Source: Ramlibacter sp. (GTDB lineage: Bacteria > Pseudomonadota > Gammaproteobacteria > Burkholderiales > Burkholderiaceae_C). Taken from it: DNA of 64,000 nucleotides. This document shows, piece after piece, positions 8,084-17,488 of the stretch. A program made the position numbers and the translations under genes. The stretch lies in contig JAHBZM010000001.1 in the NCBI GenBank assembly GCA_019635435.1, positions 806,001-870,000 on the forward strand. The letters run 5' to 3'. The notes under the pieces were generated by a model. It made no database searches and was not told the origin of the DNA. It saw only the letters and a program-made list of their open reading frames with translations. The first letter of the stretch is position 1; every line of letters begins with the position of its first letter.

Positions 8084-8530
8084 TTGTCGGACCTAATTCG
8101 AGGTGCGTCGGCCCCACTTTTTGACCGGCTGGGTGCCGAGGCGGAGTCAACTTCGGCTTCTTGGCTCTTGCTCCCTGAACAGTTACAGGAATCAATTGGC
8201 CGGGAGTTAGCCAGGCTCTTTAACACGAGGGCCAGGTTGCCCCCGTCCGAATTCATGCACGGAACCGGGACAGTGCTGGATTACGGGATTCCCGATTTTT
8301 CAGCGTTGTCAACGCGTCGCGCGGACGACGTCGTGCTGCTCGAGGCCGCCTTGACTCAGGCAATCACTTTTTTTGAGCCTCGACTTCAGAAGGCGTCGGT
8401 AAAGATTTTCCCGATTCCGCATCGAGCGAGCTCGGCGGTTGCGCAGATTGAAGGAGAAGTCACCATTGGGCTCAAGGCCCAACGGGTCACTTTCGAACTA
8501 CAGATCGACGCATCGTCGAACTCACAATGA
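8084..8530 (+). CDS. tssE: T6SS baseplate protein TssE (gp25-like)
   Basis: 148 residues. The Phe/Leu-rich LFDRL near the start, the VLDYGIPDFSAL block (about residues 66-77) and the C-terminal GEVTIGLKAQRVTFELQID match the phage T4 gp25-like wedge protein TssE. TssE links the baseplate to the first sheath ring. The start is taken as TTG at 8084, preceded by AAGGGGTATAGGCC. It lies between hcp and tssF, its normal place. Confidence 0.88.
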   Translation: MSDLIRGASAPLFDRLGAEAESTSASWLLLPEQLQESIGRELARLFNTRARLPPSEFMHGTGTVLDYGIPDFSALSTRRADDVVLLEAALTQAITFFEPRLQKASVKIFPIPHRASSAVAQIEGEVTIGLKAQRVTFELQIDASSNSQ

Positions 8531-8544
8531 AGGCTGGCTGACCA

Positions 8545-10308
8545 GTGACTGAGACCCCGCACAACGATCTGCTCGAATACTACAAGCGCGAGCTTTCATA
8601 CCTCCGCGCGCAGGGCGCGGACTTTTCTCGCCGATATCCAAAGGTCGCGTCCAGGCTCGCCTTGCATGGGTCTGAGTCGATCGATCCGCACACCGAGCGA
8701 CTGATCGAGTCAGTCGCATTTTTGGCGGCACGTGTGCACAGGGACCTCGATCGTGACTTCCCGCAAATTGCGGCGGCACTATTGGACAATCTCAGCCCGT
8801 CCTTGATCCAACCAGTGCCATCCATGACGATTGCCGAATTCAGGTTGGATCCGTCACAGGGTAAAGTCACGGCAGGTTACTCCATCCCAAAGCACACGGT
8901 TCTCTATGCTGCGACTCCCGGGGGAGAGCAATGCAGGTTCCGTACAGCTTGGGAGACCACGCTCTGGCCTGTGTGCGTCAGCGCCGCCCAATTGCCAGGT
9001 GATTCCACACTTGGAATCACACTCCAATGTGATGCCGGGGCCGACTTCTCTGAGCTTGAGATCGACACTTTGCGATTTCATTTGCAAGGAGACTGGATGA
9101 CGGCAATGCCGTTATACGATCTCCTGGTTTCTGGCGTTGGGGCCATCCGAATACGAACCGAAGACGGCGTCACACACCATCTTGGCGGGGAGTCCTGGCG
9201 GGAGGTGGGCTATGGCGAGGATGAGGAAGTCCTCCCGCTTCGTCCACACACGCAGCCCGCCTATGGAATGATGCAGGAATATTTTGCGTTCCCGCGCAAG
9301 TTCCACTTCTTTGAACTTAAAAATCTACGCGGCAAACTTGGTTCGGGCACATCATGTGACATATCAATTGCACTGAATCGCCCTCAAAGGGGACTCCAGG
9401 CCATCACAGAGGAGAACTTTCTGCTTGGCTGCGTCCCCCTCGTGAATCTTTTCCAGCGTACCAGCGAGCCAATCGTCGTTGATCATCGGCACTACGAGTA
9501 CTTGTTATCCGCCGACCGCCACCGTGGATCGACGACGGAAGTTCATTCCATCCTATCAGTCACGGCGTCCGATCCCAATGCTGATCGCCCGGTCATCGTT
9601 CCGAATTTCGCGGCGATGAGCCACATTAAGTCCACAGAGGACGCGATCTTCTGGTCTGCCAGGCGGGAACTGAGCTTAAGGGAAAGCATTTCCGGTACCG
9701 ACGTCTTCCTGACCTTTGTCGACAAAGACAATGTTATCGACACTCCGTCCGAGCCCGTCGTATACGCGAATCTGCTCTGTACAAATCGGCGATTGGCGGA
9801 ACAGGTACCCATCGGGGCACGAATGGTGATTGAAGGGGCATCCCAGAGCACGAAAGTGCGCTGTCTTTATGAGCCTACGGCTCAGCGAGACCCTCCTCTT
9901 GGAAGTGAAACTCTTTGGCGCCTCGTTTCGCTTCTGACTTTGAATCACCAGTCCTTGGTCGATGGCACGACGGGAGCGAATCAGTTGCGCGAGATGCTCA
10001 TGCTTTTCGCCTCTGACACCATGCGAGACCATGAACAAATTCGCGGTATCCGGGGCCTCGAAGCACGAAGCATTACCGCGAGGATAGGCAACGATGCCTG
10101 GCGTGGCTATTGCCGAGGAACGGAGGTTCTCCTGGAATATGACGAGGAGGCGTTTGTTGGGGGTTCCCCATTGCTGATGTCCGCAGTACTCGCCAGATTT
10201 TTTGCAATGTACACCTCGGTCAACTCTTTTGTCCGCCTCGCTGTCCGGCGTGGCGATGAAGTCTGGAAGCAATGGGAACCAATGAGCGGTCGACAAATCG
10301 TCCTTTGA
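8545..10308 (+). CDS. tssF: T6SS baseplate protein TssF
   Basis: 587 residues, normal for TssF (VCA0110/ImpG). N-terminal blocks LEYYKRELSYLRAQGADFSRRYPKVASRL and DPHTERLIESVAFLAARVH are diagnostic, followed by FPQIAAALLDNLSPSLIQPVPSM. TssF pairs with TssG and TssK in the wedge of the baseplate. The start is GTG at 8545, 14 bases after tssE. The 3' end overlaps tssG by 37 bases, suggesting translational coupling. Confidence 0.96.
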   Translation: MTETPHNDLLEYYKRELSYLRAQGADFSRRYPKVASRLALHGSESIDPHTERLIESVAFLAARVHRDLDRDFPQIAAALLDNLSPSLIQPVPSMTIAEFRLDPSQGKVTAGYSIPKHTVLYAATPGGEQCRFRTAWETTLWPVCVSAAQLPGDSTLGITLQCDAGADFSELEIDTLRFHLQGDWMTAMPLYDLLVSGVGAIRIRTEDGVTHHLGGESWREVGYGEDEEVLPLRPHTQPAYGMMQEYFAFPRKFHFFELKNLRGKLGSGTSCDISIALNRPQRGLQAITEENFLLGCVPLVNLFQRTSEPIVVDHRHYEYLLSADRHRGSTTEVHSILSVTASDPNADRPVIVPNFAAMSHIKSTEDAIFWSARRELSLRESISGTDVFLTFVDKDNVIDTPSEPVVYANLLCTNRRLAEQVPIGARMVIEGASQSTKVRCLYEPTAQRDPPLGSETLWRLVSLLTLNHQSLVDGTTGANQLREMLMLFASDTMRDHEQIRGIRGLEARSITARIGNDAWRGYCRGTEVLLEYDEEAFVGGSPLLMSAVLARFFAMYTSVNSFVRLAVRRGDEVWKQWEPMSGRQIVL

Positions 10309-11339
10309 CGAACCGCCTGCTGGCGAGACCTCAAGGATACAACCTCTTCCAGGCGATCAGCCTCCTGGAGAGAGCGGCACGTGACATGCCTGCGGTGGGG
10401 CGCGGGCATGGGGAGCCGGAAGCGGTTCGCCTGAACGCGGTCGTATCGCTGGGATTCCAGCCCAGTGATGTCAGTGTTGTCAAGGAGGGAGCCGCTTCCG
10501 GCGAAAGGTTCACGCTTTTGTCGCCTGTTATGTCATTGGCGGGGGCGCAAGGGCCCTTGCCACTGCCATTTACAGAACTGCTCCTGGAGCGCAAGGCTGC
10601 TCGGGACCATGCTACTGCCGACTTTCTGGACATCTTCAACAATCGCTTTCTGGGCTTTCTTTACCGGAGCCGCAAGAAGCATCACATGGGCCTGAACTGG
10701 CGGTCCCCTGAAGAGTCTTCTCTGGCCGGCGTCCTTGATGCGTTAAGTTCTCTGGGGTTGCGTGCTGGGATCCGGGGTCCGGGAGGGGCTGCTCCATGGC
10801 TGCGCCACTCTGGCCTTCTCGGCGGTGCGCCAAGATCCATGGCAGGGCTGCTCGCGCTGTTGGCGGATCGCCTTGGGGTTAAAGTTCGTGGGACGCAATT
10901 TTGTGGCGATTGGCGCCAACTTGAACTGGGCGACGTATCGCGCTTGGGGAATGTCCGCACAGGTTCAGCGCTGAGCCTGGGCCGGTCCACCGTGTTGGGG
11001 CGGCGTGTCTGGGACCAGGGAGCCGGTATTTCGCTGGCGGTCGCGTCGCTGAGCCTGCCTCGGCTCCGCCATCTGCTTCCCGGCGGGAAAGAACACGAGT
11101 TACTGAAATGGTTGATCGCTCGATACGTTCAGCAGGAAATGGGTGTCAGCATTTCTCTGAATGTTGACGCTGCGCAAATCCAGCCTCTGCGCCTGGGCAA
11201 CTCGAAGAAAGATTCCGAAGGTCCAGGGGCGGTGTTGCTTGGTTGGACTAGTTGGCTGGTCAGCAAACAGGGCAGATCGGGAGAAGGATTGCCACCTGCG
11301 CGCTTGCGCCTGGATCGCCAGCGATCCGTTCATGCCTGA
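10272..11339 (+). CDS. tssG: T6SS baseplate protein TssG
   Basis: 355 residues (VCA0111/ImpH). Recognisable parts are PQGYNLFQAISLLERA near the N-terminus, VRLNAVVSLGFQPSDV, the FLDIFNNRFLGFLYR segment (about residues 119-133) and the C-terminal LRLGNSKKDSEGPGAVLLGWTSWL. It forms the TssF2G wedge of the baseplate. ATG 10272 lies inside the tssF 3' end; an in-frame TTG at 10305 is an alternative start without loss of the conserved part. ClpV follows after 14 bases. Confidence 0.95.
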   Translation: MGTNERSTNRPLTNRLLARPQGYNLFQAISLLERAARDMPAVGRGHGEPEAVRLNAVVSLGFQPSDVSVVKEGAASGERFTLLSPVMSLAGAQGPLPLPFTELLLERKAARDHATADFLDIFNNRFLGFLYRSRKKHHMGLNWRSPEESSLAGVLDALSSLGLRAGIRGPGGAAPWLRHSGLLGGAPRSMAGLLALLADRLGVKVRGTQFCGDWRQLELGDVSRLGNVRTGSALSLGRSTVLGRRVWDQGAGISLAVASLSLPRLRHLLPGGKEHELLKWLIARYVQQEMGVSISLNVDAAQIQPLRLGNSKKDSEGPGAVLLGWTSWLVSKQGRSGEGLPPARLRLDRQRSVHA

Positions 11340-11353
11340 TGAAGTAGAGAAAA

Positions 11354-14065
11354 ATGGAAATTGACATCCGGACCTTGCTAAGCCGTCTTAATCCCGAGTG
11401 CAAGCGCGCGCTGGAACGGGCGGCCGAGTTGTGTGTCCAGCAAACTCATTACAACGTTGATATAGAGCATCTGCTCTTCAAATTGCTGGACGCGCCGGCC
11501 CCGGATATCGCCTTGCTGTTCCCAGTCTACGAACTCAAGCTGGATGCCATTCAAGGGCAGCTTCAGGATGCGATGGATCGCTTCAAGCGCGGAAATGGTC
11601 GAACCCCGTCATTTTCTCCCAACCTTGCGCCGCTGTTTCAGGAGGCCTGGTTGCTCAGCTCCATGCTGCTTGGGGAGCAGCAGGTGCGATCGGGAACGCT
11701 ACTGCTTGCCTTGCTGGAAGTCGACAGTTTGCGGGGCCTGCTGCTTGAATCCGCTCCCGGTCTTCTCCAGATACCGCGCGATACGCTTAGGAAAGACCTG
11801 GCCGATCTTCTGGTCACGTCAAACGAGGATGCCGGCGGCGCTACCCGCGCAACACAAGCCATACCGCCATTGCCGAACGCGTCCACTCCAGCTGTGCAAG
11901 CCTCAGCCATTCAGATGCCAAGTGTTCGCCGCGGATCTGGAAATACGCCGTCGCTTGACCAGTACACCGTTGACATGACCCAACTGGCACGCGACGGAAA
12001 AATTGACCCCATCCGGGGGCGTGACGCCGAGATTCGGCAGATAGTCGATGTATTGCTTCGACGGAGACAAAATAATCCCATCCTTACCGGCGAAGCGGGC
12101 GTGGGAAAAACCGCTGTGGTTGAGGGGTTTGCGCAGAGGGTCGTCATGGGGGATGTGCCTCCAACTCTGCAAAAGGTATCCGTCAGGATGTTGGATTTGG
12201 GCCTGCTCCAGGCTGGCGCGGGCGTCAAAGGCGAATTCGAGAATCGGCTGAAGTCCGTTATCTCTGAGGTGAAAGCTTCCCCTGTTCCAGTTATTCTGTT
12301 TATCGATGAAGCCCATCAGCTCATTGGCGCCGGGGGCACTGAAGGACAAGGGGATGCCGCCAATTTACTCAAGCCCGCCTTGGCGCGCGGTGAACTTCGC
12401 ACTATTGCCGCTACCACATGGGCAGAGTACAAGAAGTATGTGGAACGTGATCCCGCACTTGCCCGCCGGTTCCAGGTCGTGAAAGTGGAGGAGCCTTCCG
12501 AGGAGGTTGCAATCGACATGCTCAGAGGCATGGTTGCGACGCTTCAGACCCATCATGCTGTTGAGATCCTGGACGAGGCGGTAAGAGAGGCCGTCAAGCT
12601 TTCACATCGCTATATTTCGGGACGGCAACTCCCAGACAAGGCGATCAGCGTTCTCGACACGGCGTGTGCCCGAGTGGCCATTGGTCAAAATGGGTTACCA
12701 CTTGAGATACAGGACGTCGCGCGTGACATATCCACGGCGGAAAACAAGCTCCGAATCCTGCGCCACGAGGCCGCCACCGGAAGGGAGTCCGAAGGCGCTC
12801 AAGAGGTACTGACGAGGGACTTGGACGGACTCCGGCAGAGATACAAGCGCCTGCATGACAAATTGAGTGAAGAGAAAGGCGCCGTTGCGGAAATCGTGGC
12901 GCTACGCAAACGCATCGCCGATAACCTGGGTTCTCCGGAATCGGGCGATGGTCCTGACGAGTATGAATGGATGAAGGCCAGTCTCCAGCGGCTTGAGAAG
13001 GGCCTTGAAGCAGTGCAGAGCGACGAACCCATGGTTCCGGTTTGTGTGGATGCAAGCGTGGTTGCGCAGGTTATCTCGGGCTGGACTGGCATTCCCGTCG
13101 GGCGCATGTTGGCGGACGAGTTGCACACTGTTCTGAATCTCAAAGAAAGGCTGCGCGAGCGTGTGGTGGGTCAGGATCAGGCTCTCGACGCCATTGCCCG
13201 GCGGGTACGAACCTTTCGAGCTGATCTCGACGACCCTGGCAAGCCCGTCGGTGTTTTCCTTTTGGTCGGGCCAAGCGGAGTGGGCAAGACGGAGACCGCA
13301 TTTGCGTTGGCAGATGTTCTGTATGGCGGCGAGCGCAACATGGTGACGGTCAACATGTCCGAATTCCAGGAGGCGCACACGGTCTCCAGTCTCAAGGGAG
13401 CCCCTCCCGGGTATGTCGGATATGGCCGTGGCGGGGTGCTGACCGAGGCGGTGCGCAGGCGCCCGTACAGCGTGGTGTTGCTTGACGAAATGGAAAAGGC
13501 GCACCCTGACGTTCTGGAGCTCTTCTTTCAGGTATTCGACAAGGGCACGATGGAAGACGGCGAAGGTCTATCGATTGACTTCAAAAACACCTTGATCCTG
13601 CTGACCTCCAATGCGGCCCAAGATGTGATCACCGACGCCTGCGAAGGAGGCCGACGTCCGGATTTGCAGGATCTTGCAGACCGCCTGCGTCCAGCCTTGC
13701 TTCGCCAGTTCTCGCCCGCATTCCTCGGCCGGATGGTTCTGGTGCCCTACTACCCCCTGGGGGATGAGCAAATCCAGTCAATTGTGAACCTCAAGTTGGG
13801 CAAGCTTGCCCAACGTTTCTTAAGGAATCACAAAGCAACTTTTACGTGGGATGCCGAGGTTTCGGGGGCCATCGGGGCGCGATGTACTGAAGTGGACAGT
13901 GGTGCTCGGAATGTGGATCACATCCTGACCCAGGCAGTTTTGCCGGAATTGTCGCGCCTGGTGCTGGAGCGGATATCCATGGCCGATCCATTTGACAGCG
14001 TTCACATGAGCATGAGCCCTGACGGCATGTTCTGTTTCCAGTTCGGTCCGTCCCGGCTCGGATAG
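11354..14065 (+). CDS. clpV: T6SS sheath-recycling AAA+ ATPase ClpV (TssH)
   Basis: 903 residues, a two-domain HSP100 unfoldase. The N-terminal domain (about 1-160) is Clp-N-like with LLSRLNPECKRALERAAELC. AAA domain 1 has Walker A GEAGVGKT and Walker B VILFIDEAH; AAA domain 2 has GPSGVGKTETA and VVLLDEMEKAHPDVLELF. A coiled-coil middle region separates them. ClpV hexamers pull contracted TssB/TssC sheaths apart in the cytoplasm. All catalytic motifs are intact. It follows tssG and precedes vgrG, the common order in this T6SS class. Confidence 0.97.
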   Translation: MEIDIRTLLSRLNPECKRALERAAELCVQQTHYNVDIEHLLFKLLDAPAPDIALLFPVYELKLDAIQGQLQDAMDRFKRGNGRTPSFSPNLAPLFQEAWLLSSMLLGEQQVRSGTLLLALLEVDSLRGLLLESAPGLLQIPRDTLRKDLADLLVTSNEDAGGATRATQAIPPLPNASTPAVQASAIQMPSVRRGSGNTPSLDQYTVDMTQLARDGKIDPIRGRDAEIRQIVDVLLRRRQNNPILTGEAGVGKTAVVEGFAQRVVMGDVPPTLQKVSVRMLDLGLLQAGAGVKGEFENRLKSVISEVKASPVPVILFIDEAHQLIGAGGTEGQGDAANLLKPALARGELRTIAATTWAEYKKYVERDPALARRFQVVKVEEPSEEVAIDMLRGMVATLQTHHAVEILDEAVREAVKLSHRYISGRQLPDKAISVLDTACARVAIGQNGLPLEIQDVARDISTAENKLRILRHEAATGRESEGAQEVLTRDLDGLRQRYKRLHDKLSEEKGAVAEIVALRKRIADNLGSPESGDGPDEYEWMKASLQRLEKGLEAVQSDEPMVPVCVDASVVAQVISGWTGIPVGRMLADELHTVLNLKERLRERVVGQDQALDAIARRVRTFRADLDDPGKPVGVFLLVGPSGVGKTETAFALADVLYGGERNMVTVNMSEFQEAHTVSSLKGAPPGYVGYGRGGVLTEAVRRRPYSVVLLDEMEKAHPDVLELFFQVFDKGTMEDGEGLSIDFKNTLILLTSNAAQDVITDACEGGRRPDLQDLADRLRPALLRQFSPAFLGRMVLVPYYPLGDEQIQSIVNLKLGKLAQRFLRNHKATFTWDAEVSGAIGARCTEVDSGARNVDHILTQAVLPELSRLVLERISMADPFDSVHMSMSPDGMFCFQFGPSRLG

Positions 14066-14071
14066 TTCAGC

Positions 14072-16090
14072 ATGAGATCCGGCTTTACTCAATCGGGTGC
14101 GTTTTTGTCGGTAACGACCCCTATGGGTGCGGACGCCTTGCTTCTGGATGCATTCGACGGAACCGAAGTCATTTCCCAGCCATTCCGGTTTTCCCTTGCG
14201 ATGCGTTCCGCGAACGCGGGGCTGGATGCCAGCGCCATTGTGGGGGCTGCTGCCACCGTGAAATTGGCTCTTGCGAATGGGCCCGTTCGGTACTTCAACG
14301 GGATCGTCTCCAGATTTGTGCATGCCGGTGGAGATCGCGAATTTTCTGCTTATTCGGCTGAGTTGGTGCCAAAACTCTGGCTGTTGACGCTGAGCCGCAA
14401 TCGAGTCATTTACCAAAACAAGACCGCAGCAGACATCATCAAAGCGGTTCTGGGCGAATTCGGGGTGACGTTTGACGCCAAGCTCACCGGGACCTATCCC
14501 ACAAGGGAGTATTGCGTCCAGCATGACGAAACAGCCTTGGAGTTCATCTCTCGCTTGATGGAGGAAGAGGGGATTTTCTACTTCTTCACATTCGCGGATG
14601 GCGTGCACACGATGGTACTCGGCGATGCGTCCAGTGCTCACATGGCCTGTCCGAACGTGAGCACCTTGCGCTACCAGCCTCTCACAGGAGGGGGGCGCGA
14701 AATGGTGGATGTGATTAACAGGCTGGAATTTGAGAGCAGGCTTGTTACTCAGCAATACACCTCGAACGACTACGACTACCTCAAGCCGACGACGTCCCTG
14801 CTGGCAGATCAGACTGGTACATCCGGCAAGGGCGCGCGATTCGAATACCCAGGAGGGCATGTCGTTCTTGCGGACGGAACGCAGCGCGCCAAGGTTCGCG
14901 TTCAGGCCGAACAGGTGCAGAGCGCCATACTCCGGGGCCAAAGTTACTGCTACTCCCTCTGCGCGGGTACGAAATTCACTTTGGCGGGGCATTCGCGCAC
15001 CTCCCTCAATGTGGCGCATGTTCTGCGCGTTGTGACCCATTCCGCCAGCGACCAGAGGTACAGCAACTCTTTCGAGGCGTTTGTCGCCACCGTGCCTTTC
15101 CGTCCCGCCCGTACGACGCCGCGCCCCCGCGTCACCGGAAGCCAAATTGCAACCGTTGTGGGTCCCAGCGGAGAGGAAATCTGGACGGACAAGCACGGGC
15201 GGATCAAAGTCCAGTTCCCTTGGGATCGCGTCGGAAAGAAGGACGAGAACAGCTCTTGTTGGGTCCGCGTATCCCAAACATGGGCAGGACAGGGATGGGG
15301 CGCCTTGTTCCTGCCGCGTATCGGACAGGAGGTCATCATCAGTTACGTGGATGGAGATCCTGACCGACCGCTTATCACGGGCAGCGTCTACAACGCCGAG
15401 AAGACACCGCCTGTGACCTTGCCTTCCATGCAGACCCAAAGCACCATCAAGTCGCGGTCATCCAAGCAGGGAAGCGCAGGCAATGAAATCCGGTTTGAAG
15501 ACAAGAAGGACTCGGAGGAGTTCTACTTTCATGCGCAGAAGGATATGAAAGTGGAGGTTGAGAATGCGCTGACGACCACAGTCAAGGCTGGCGCGGAGGT
15601 GCACACGCTCGAGAAAGGCGATCGGACGGTTGACGTGCAGACTGGCAAGGAAACGCACAACGTCAAGGGAACCCGCGAAGTTACTGTGACGGGCAACGAG
15701 ACGCACACCGACAAGGCGGACTACACGCACAAGGTCACGGGAAACTATGAGCTCAAGGTGACTGGCAACCTTGTCATTGATGTCACGGGCTCCGTCACCA
15801 TCAAATCCGCGAAAGATATCTCCATCAAAGCAGGCACCACTCTGCAGGCCGAGGCTGGCACGGCATTGACCAACAAGGCCGGCACGGCACTCACCAACCA
15901 GGCGGGCACGGCGTTGACCAATAAAGCGGGGCTTGACCTGACCAACCAGGCCGGCACGGGGCTCAAGAACAAAGCCGGGACAACACTTGACAACGAAGGT
16001 GCGATGGTGACGAACAAGGCATCTGCAATGCAGACGGTTGATGGTGGCGGGATGTTGACCCTCAAAGGCGGGCTGGTGAAGATCAATTGA
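14072..16090 (+). CDS. vgrG: T6SS spike protein VgrG (TssI)
   Basis: 672 residues. The N-terminal gp27-like part includes YQNKTAADIIKAVLGEFGV and REYCVQHDETALEFISRLMEEEGIFYFF (about 148-175). The gp5-like OB part includes GPSGEEIWTDKHGRIKVQFPWD, SCWVRVSQTWAGQGWG and FLPRIGQEVIISYVDGDPDRP. The C-terminus is a repetitive beta-rich needle ending in six octapeptide repeats (residues 595-642, see repeat entry). No toxin domain is fused, so cargo must be loaded through separate proteins. Trimeric VgrG tips the Hcp tube. The MORN protein gene starts 2 bases after its stop. Confidence 0.96.
   Translation: MRSGFTQSGAFLSVTTPMGADALLLDAFDGTEVISQPFRFSLAMRSANAGLDASAIVGAAATVKLALANGPVRYFNGIVSRFVHAGGDREFSAYSAELVPKLWLLTLSRNRVIYQNKTAADIIKAVLGEFGVTFDAKLTGTYPTREYCVQHDETALEFISRLMEEEGIFYFFTFADGVHTMVLGDASSAHMACPNVSTLRYQPLTGGGREMVDVINRLEFESRLVTQQYTSNDYDYLKPTTSLLADQTGTSGKGARFEYPGGHVVLADGTQRAKVRVQAEQVQSAILRGQSYCYSLCAGTKFTLAGHSRTSLNVAHVLRVVTHSASDQRYSNSFEAFVATVPFRPARTTPRPRVTGSQIATVVGPSGEEIWTDKHGRIKVQFPWDRVGKKDENSSCWVRVSQTWAGQGWGALFLPRIGQEVIISYVDGDPDRPLITGSVYNAEKTPPVTLPSMQTQSTIKSRSSKQGSAGNEIRFEDKKDSEEFYFHAQKDMKVEVENALTTTVKAGAEVHTLEKGDRTVDVQTGKETHNVKGTREVTVTGNETHTDKADYTHKVTGNYELKVTGNLVIDVTGSVTIKSAKDISIKAGTTLQAEAGTALTNKAGTALTNQAGTALTNKAGLDLTNQAGTGLKNKAGTTLDNEGAMVTNKASAMQTVDGGGMLTLKGGLVKIN
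15854..15997 (+). repeat. Six 24-bp tandem repeats in vgrG encoding AGTALTNK-type octapeptides
   Basis: Six in-frame 24-base units encode AGTALTNK, AGTALTNQ, AGTALTNK, AGLDLTNQ, AGTGLKNK and AGTTLDNE. The first three units are nearly identical, the last three degenerate. They extend the beta-helix needle near the VgrG C-terminus. Units of this kind can change in number by slippage. Confidence 0.9.
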
Positions 16091-16091
16091 T

Positions 16092-16844
16092 ATGAGTGCG
16101 GACGTTTCATCTGACTCCCTTCGAACGGCCAACGCCGGCGAAGGCGTGCCTGCGCAACCCGTGGTTGCCGAGATTGTTGTGCTTGAGCAACGTGGCGAGG
16201 ATGGCAACTTGGTCAGTCGTACCCAGTTCATGAATGGGGTGCCCGAAGGCGAAATGACCTGCTTTGGAGCAGATCAGCGACCGACGATGCAAGCGACATA
16301 TCAACGGGGCGTCCTGAATGGATGTTCACGCTCCTGGGATGACAAGGGGCAACTGGTTCAGGAGGCAAACTACCGCAATGGCTTGCAGCATGGCTTGACC
16401 CGGGTTTTTGCTGGAGGACGCCTGCTGTCGGAGCAGGTTTTCGCGAATGGCCTTCTGCATGGACCGACTTCCTCTTACGCAGAGGCGGGATTCCCTGTCT
16501 GCAAAATGCAGTACGTCCTCGGTGAAATCGAGGGAGAAGCCCTTTTTTTCCATGAAGGATTGATTGTTCGCCGAGCCAATTACAGGCGTGGGCTTCTTGA
16601 CGGGGAGACGATCGACTACGATCGTGACGAGACAAAGATTCAGAGTGCGGAATACTCGGCCAACCTGCTGAACGGATGGGTGCGCAGGTACTGGCCAAAC
16701 GGCCAGGTGATGGAGGAACAGCAATACCGTCAGGGTAAGCCCACCAGCAAGCCGCGGAGATTCAATAGCAAGGGGGCAGAGCAGAATGACGAGGCCGCGC
16801 AGCAGAGCCTGATGCAGCGCCTAGAGAAACTTGTGAGGGGTTGA
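16092..16844 (+). CDS. MORN-type repeat protein (YwqK-like) of the T6SS spike locus
   Basis: 250 residues with about eight repeats of 22-23 residues built on N/R-G-x-x-x-G: NGVPEGEMTCF, RGVLNGCSRSW, NGLQHGLTRVF, NGLLHGPTSSY, GEIEGEALFF, RGLLDGETIDY and LLNGWVRRYW among them. This matches the family often labelled 'toxin-antitoxin system YwqK family antitoxin'. No signal peptide or membrane segment is seen, so it is likely cytoplasmic. It starts 2 bases after vgrG and its stop overlaps the upstream side of the PAAR-like gene. Adaptor or immunity roles are both possible from position; function is unproven. Confidence 0.8.
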   Translation: MSADVSSDSLRTANAGEGVPAQPVVAEIVVLEQRGEDGNLVSRTQFMNGVPEGEMTCFGADQRPTMQATYQRGVLNGCSRSWDDKGQLVQEANYRNGLQHGLTRVFAGGRLLSEQVFANGLLHGPTSSYAEAGFPVCKMQYVLGEIEGEALFFHEGLIVRRANYRRGLLDGETIDYDRDETKIQSAEYSANLLNGWVRRYWPNGQVMEEQQYRQGKPTSKPRRFNSKGAEQNDEAAQQSLMQRLEKLVRG

Positions 16845-16846
16845 GG

Positions 16847-17236
16847 ATGGCAATTCAGGCGGCGGCAGGGGCGATGCTGCAATGCAGTTTCGGCGTTGCG
16901 CCGGGAGCATTGTCGGTGTTGCCGCTCAATCGCGTCATGACAGGTGGTCCACCGGGAGGAAACATCATGGACAACAAGCCGATGGTGAACGTCGCGCCGT
17001 TTGGCATGTGTACGTCTCCTTCGAATCCCATGGTTGCCGCCGCCACGGCTGCTGCGCTCGGTGTTCTGACGCCCATGCCGTGTATTCCGGTTACCGTGGC
17101 TCCTTGGGTGCCGGGTGCTCCGACCGTGCTGATTGGCAACATGCCCGCGTTACAGAATTCGTGCAAGTTGATGTGCAATTGGGGCGGGGTGATTCAGATG
17201 CTTGTGCCCGGTCAGTTCACCGTGATGGTGCCTTGA
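16847..17236 (+). CDS. PAAR-like (DUF4280-type) T6SS spike tip protein
   Basis: 129 residues, rich in Gly, Pro, Met and Ala. It begins MAIQAAAGAMLQCSFGVAPG and has NKPMVNVAPFGMCTSP, LTPMPCIPVTVAPWVPG and ALQNSCKLMCNWGGVIQ, which resemble the DUF4280/PAAR-like family that caps VgrG trimers. Cys residues occur in the places where classical PAAR proteins use His/Cys metal ligands. ATG 16847 is preferred over the overlapping TTG 16841 because GAGGGG lies 7-8 bases upstream. It follows the MORN gene and has no C-terminal toxin domain. Confidence 0.82.
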   Translation: MAIQAAAGAMLQCSFGVAPGALSVLPLNRVMTGGPPGGNIMDNKPMVNVAPFGMCTSPSNPMVAAATAAALGVLTPMPCIPVTVAPWVPGAPTVLIGNMPALQNSCKLMCNWGGVIQMLVPGQFTVMVP

Positions 17237-17251
17237 ACGCTGGAGCTTTCG

Positions 17252-17488
17252 ATGCAATACACCGTGTCAATGACTACTCGCATGCTGGCCCTGGCAGCGC
17301 TCTGCCTCTTCCTCTTGTGCATCCTGCTTTTTTTGCTGGGCGTCGAAATTGGCAAACGATGGGGAGTGCCAAGACCAACCCTGCCCGCCATCGCGGAGCC
17401 TGCTGTGCCAAGCGCGCCGGCGGTGCCGGCAGTGCACGCCCCGCCGGTTCAATCGCCCGATCTGGCGCCTGTTTCTGTCAAACCATAA
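17252..17488 (+). CDS. Small single-pass membrane protein, Pro/Ala-rich tail
   Basis: 78 residues. Residues 11-32 (MLALAALCLFLLCILLFLLGVE) form one strong membrane helix. The rest is Pro/Ala/Val-rich and looks disordered, probably in the periplasm. I recognise no family. It lies 15 bases after the PAAR-like gene and 17 bases before the binding-protein gene, on the same strand, so it is probably co-transcribed. It might be a membrane partner for the amino-acid cassette or a small immunity protein; neither is shown. Confidence 0.6.
   Translation: MQYTVSMTTRMLALAALCLFLLCILLFLLGVEIGKRWGVPRPTLPAIAEPAVPSAPAVPAVHAPPVQSPDLAPVSVKP

Noticed and set aside
13820..15439. A 539-codon minus-strand open frame opposite clpV and vgrG
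   Set aside because: No recognisable domain, and both + strand genes carry complete family motifs.
15854..15997. Possible CRISPR-like repeat array in vgrG
   Set aside because: Units are contiguous 24-mers without spacers and are in frame as protein repeats.
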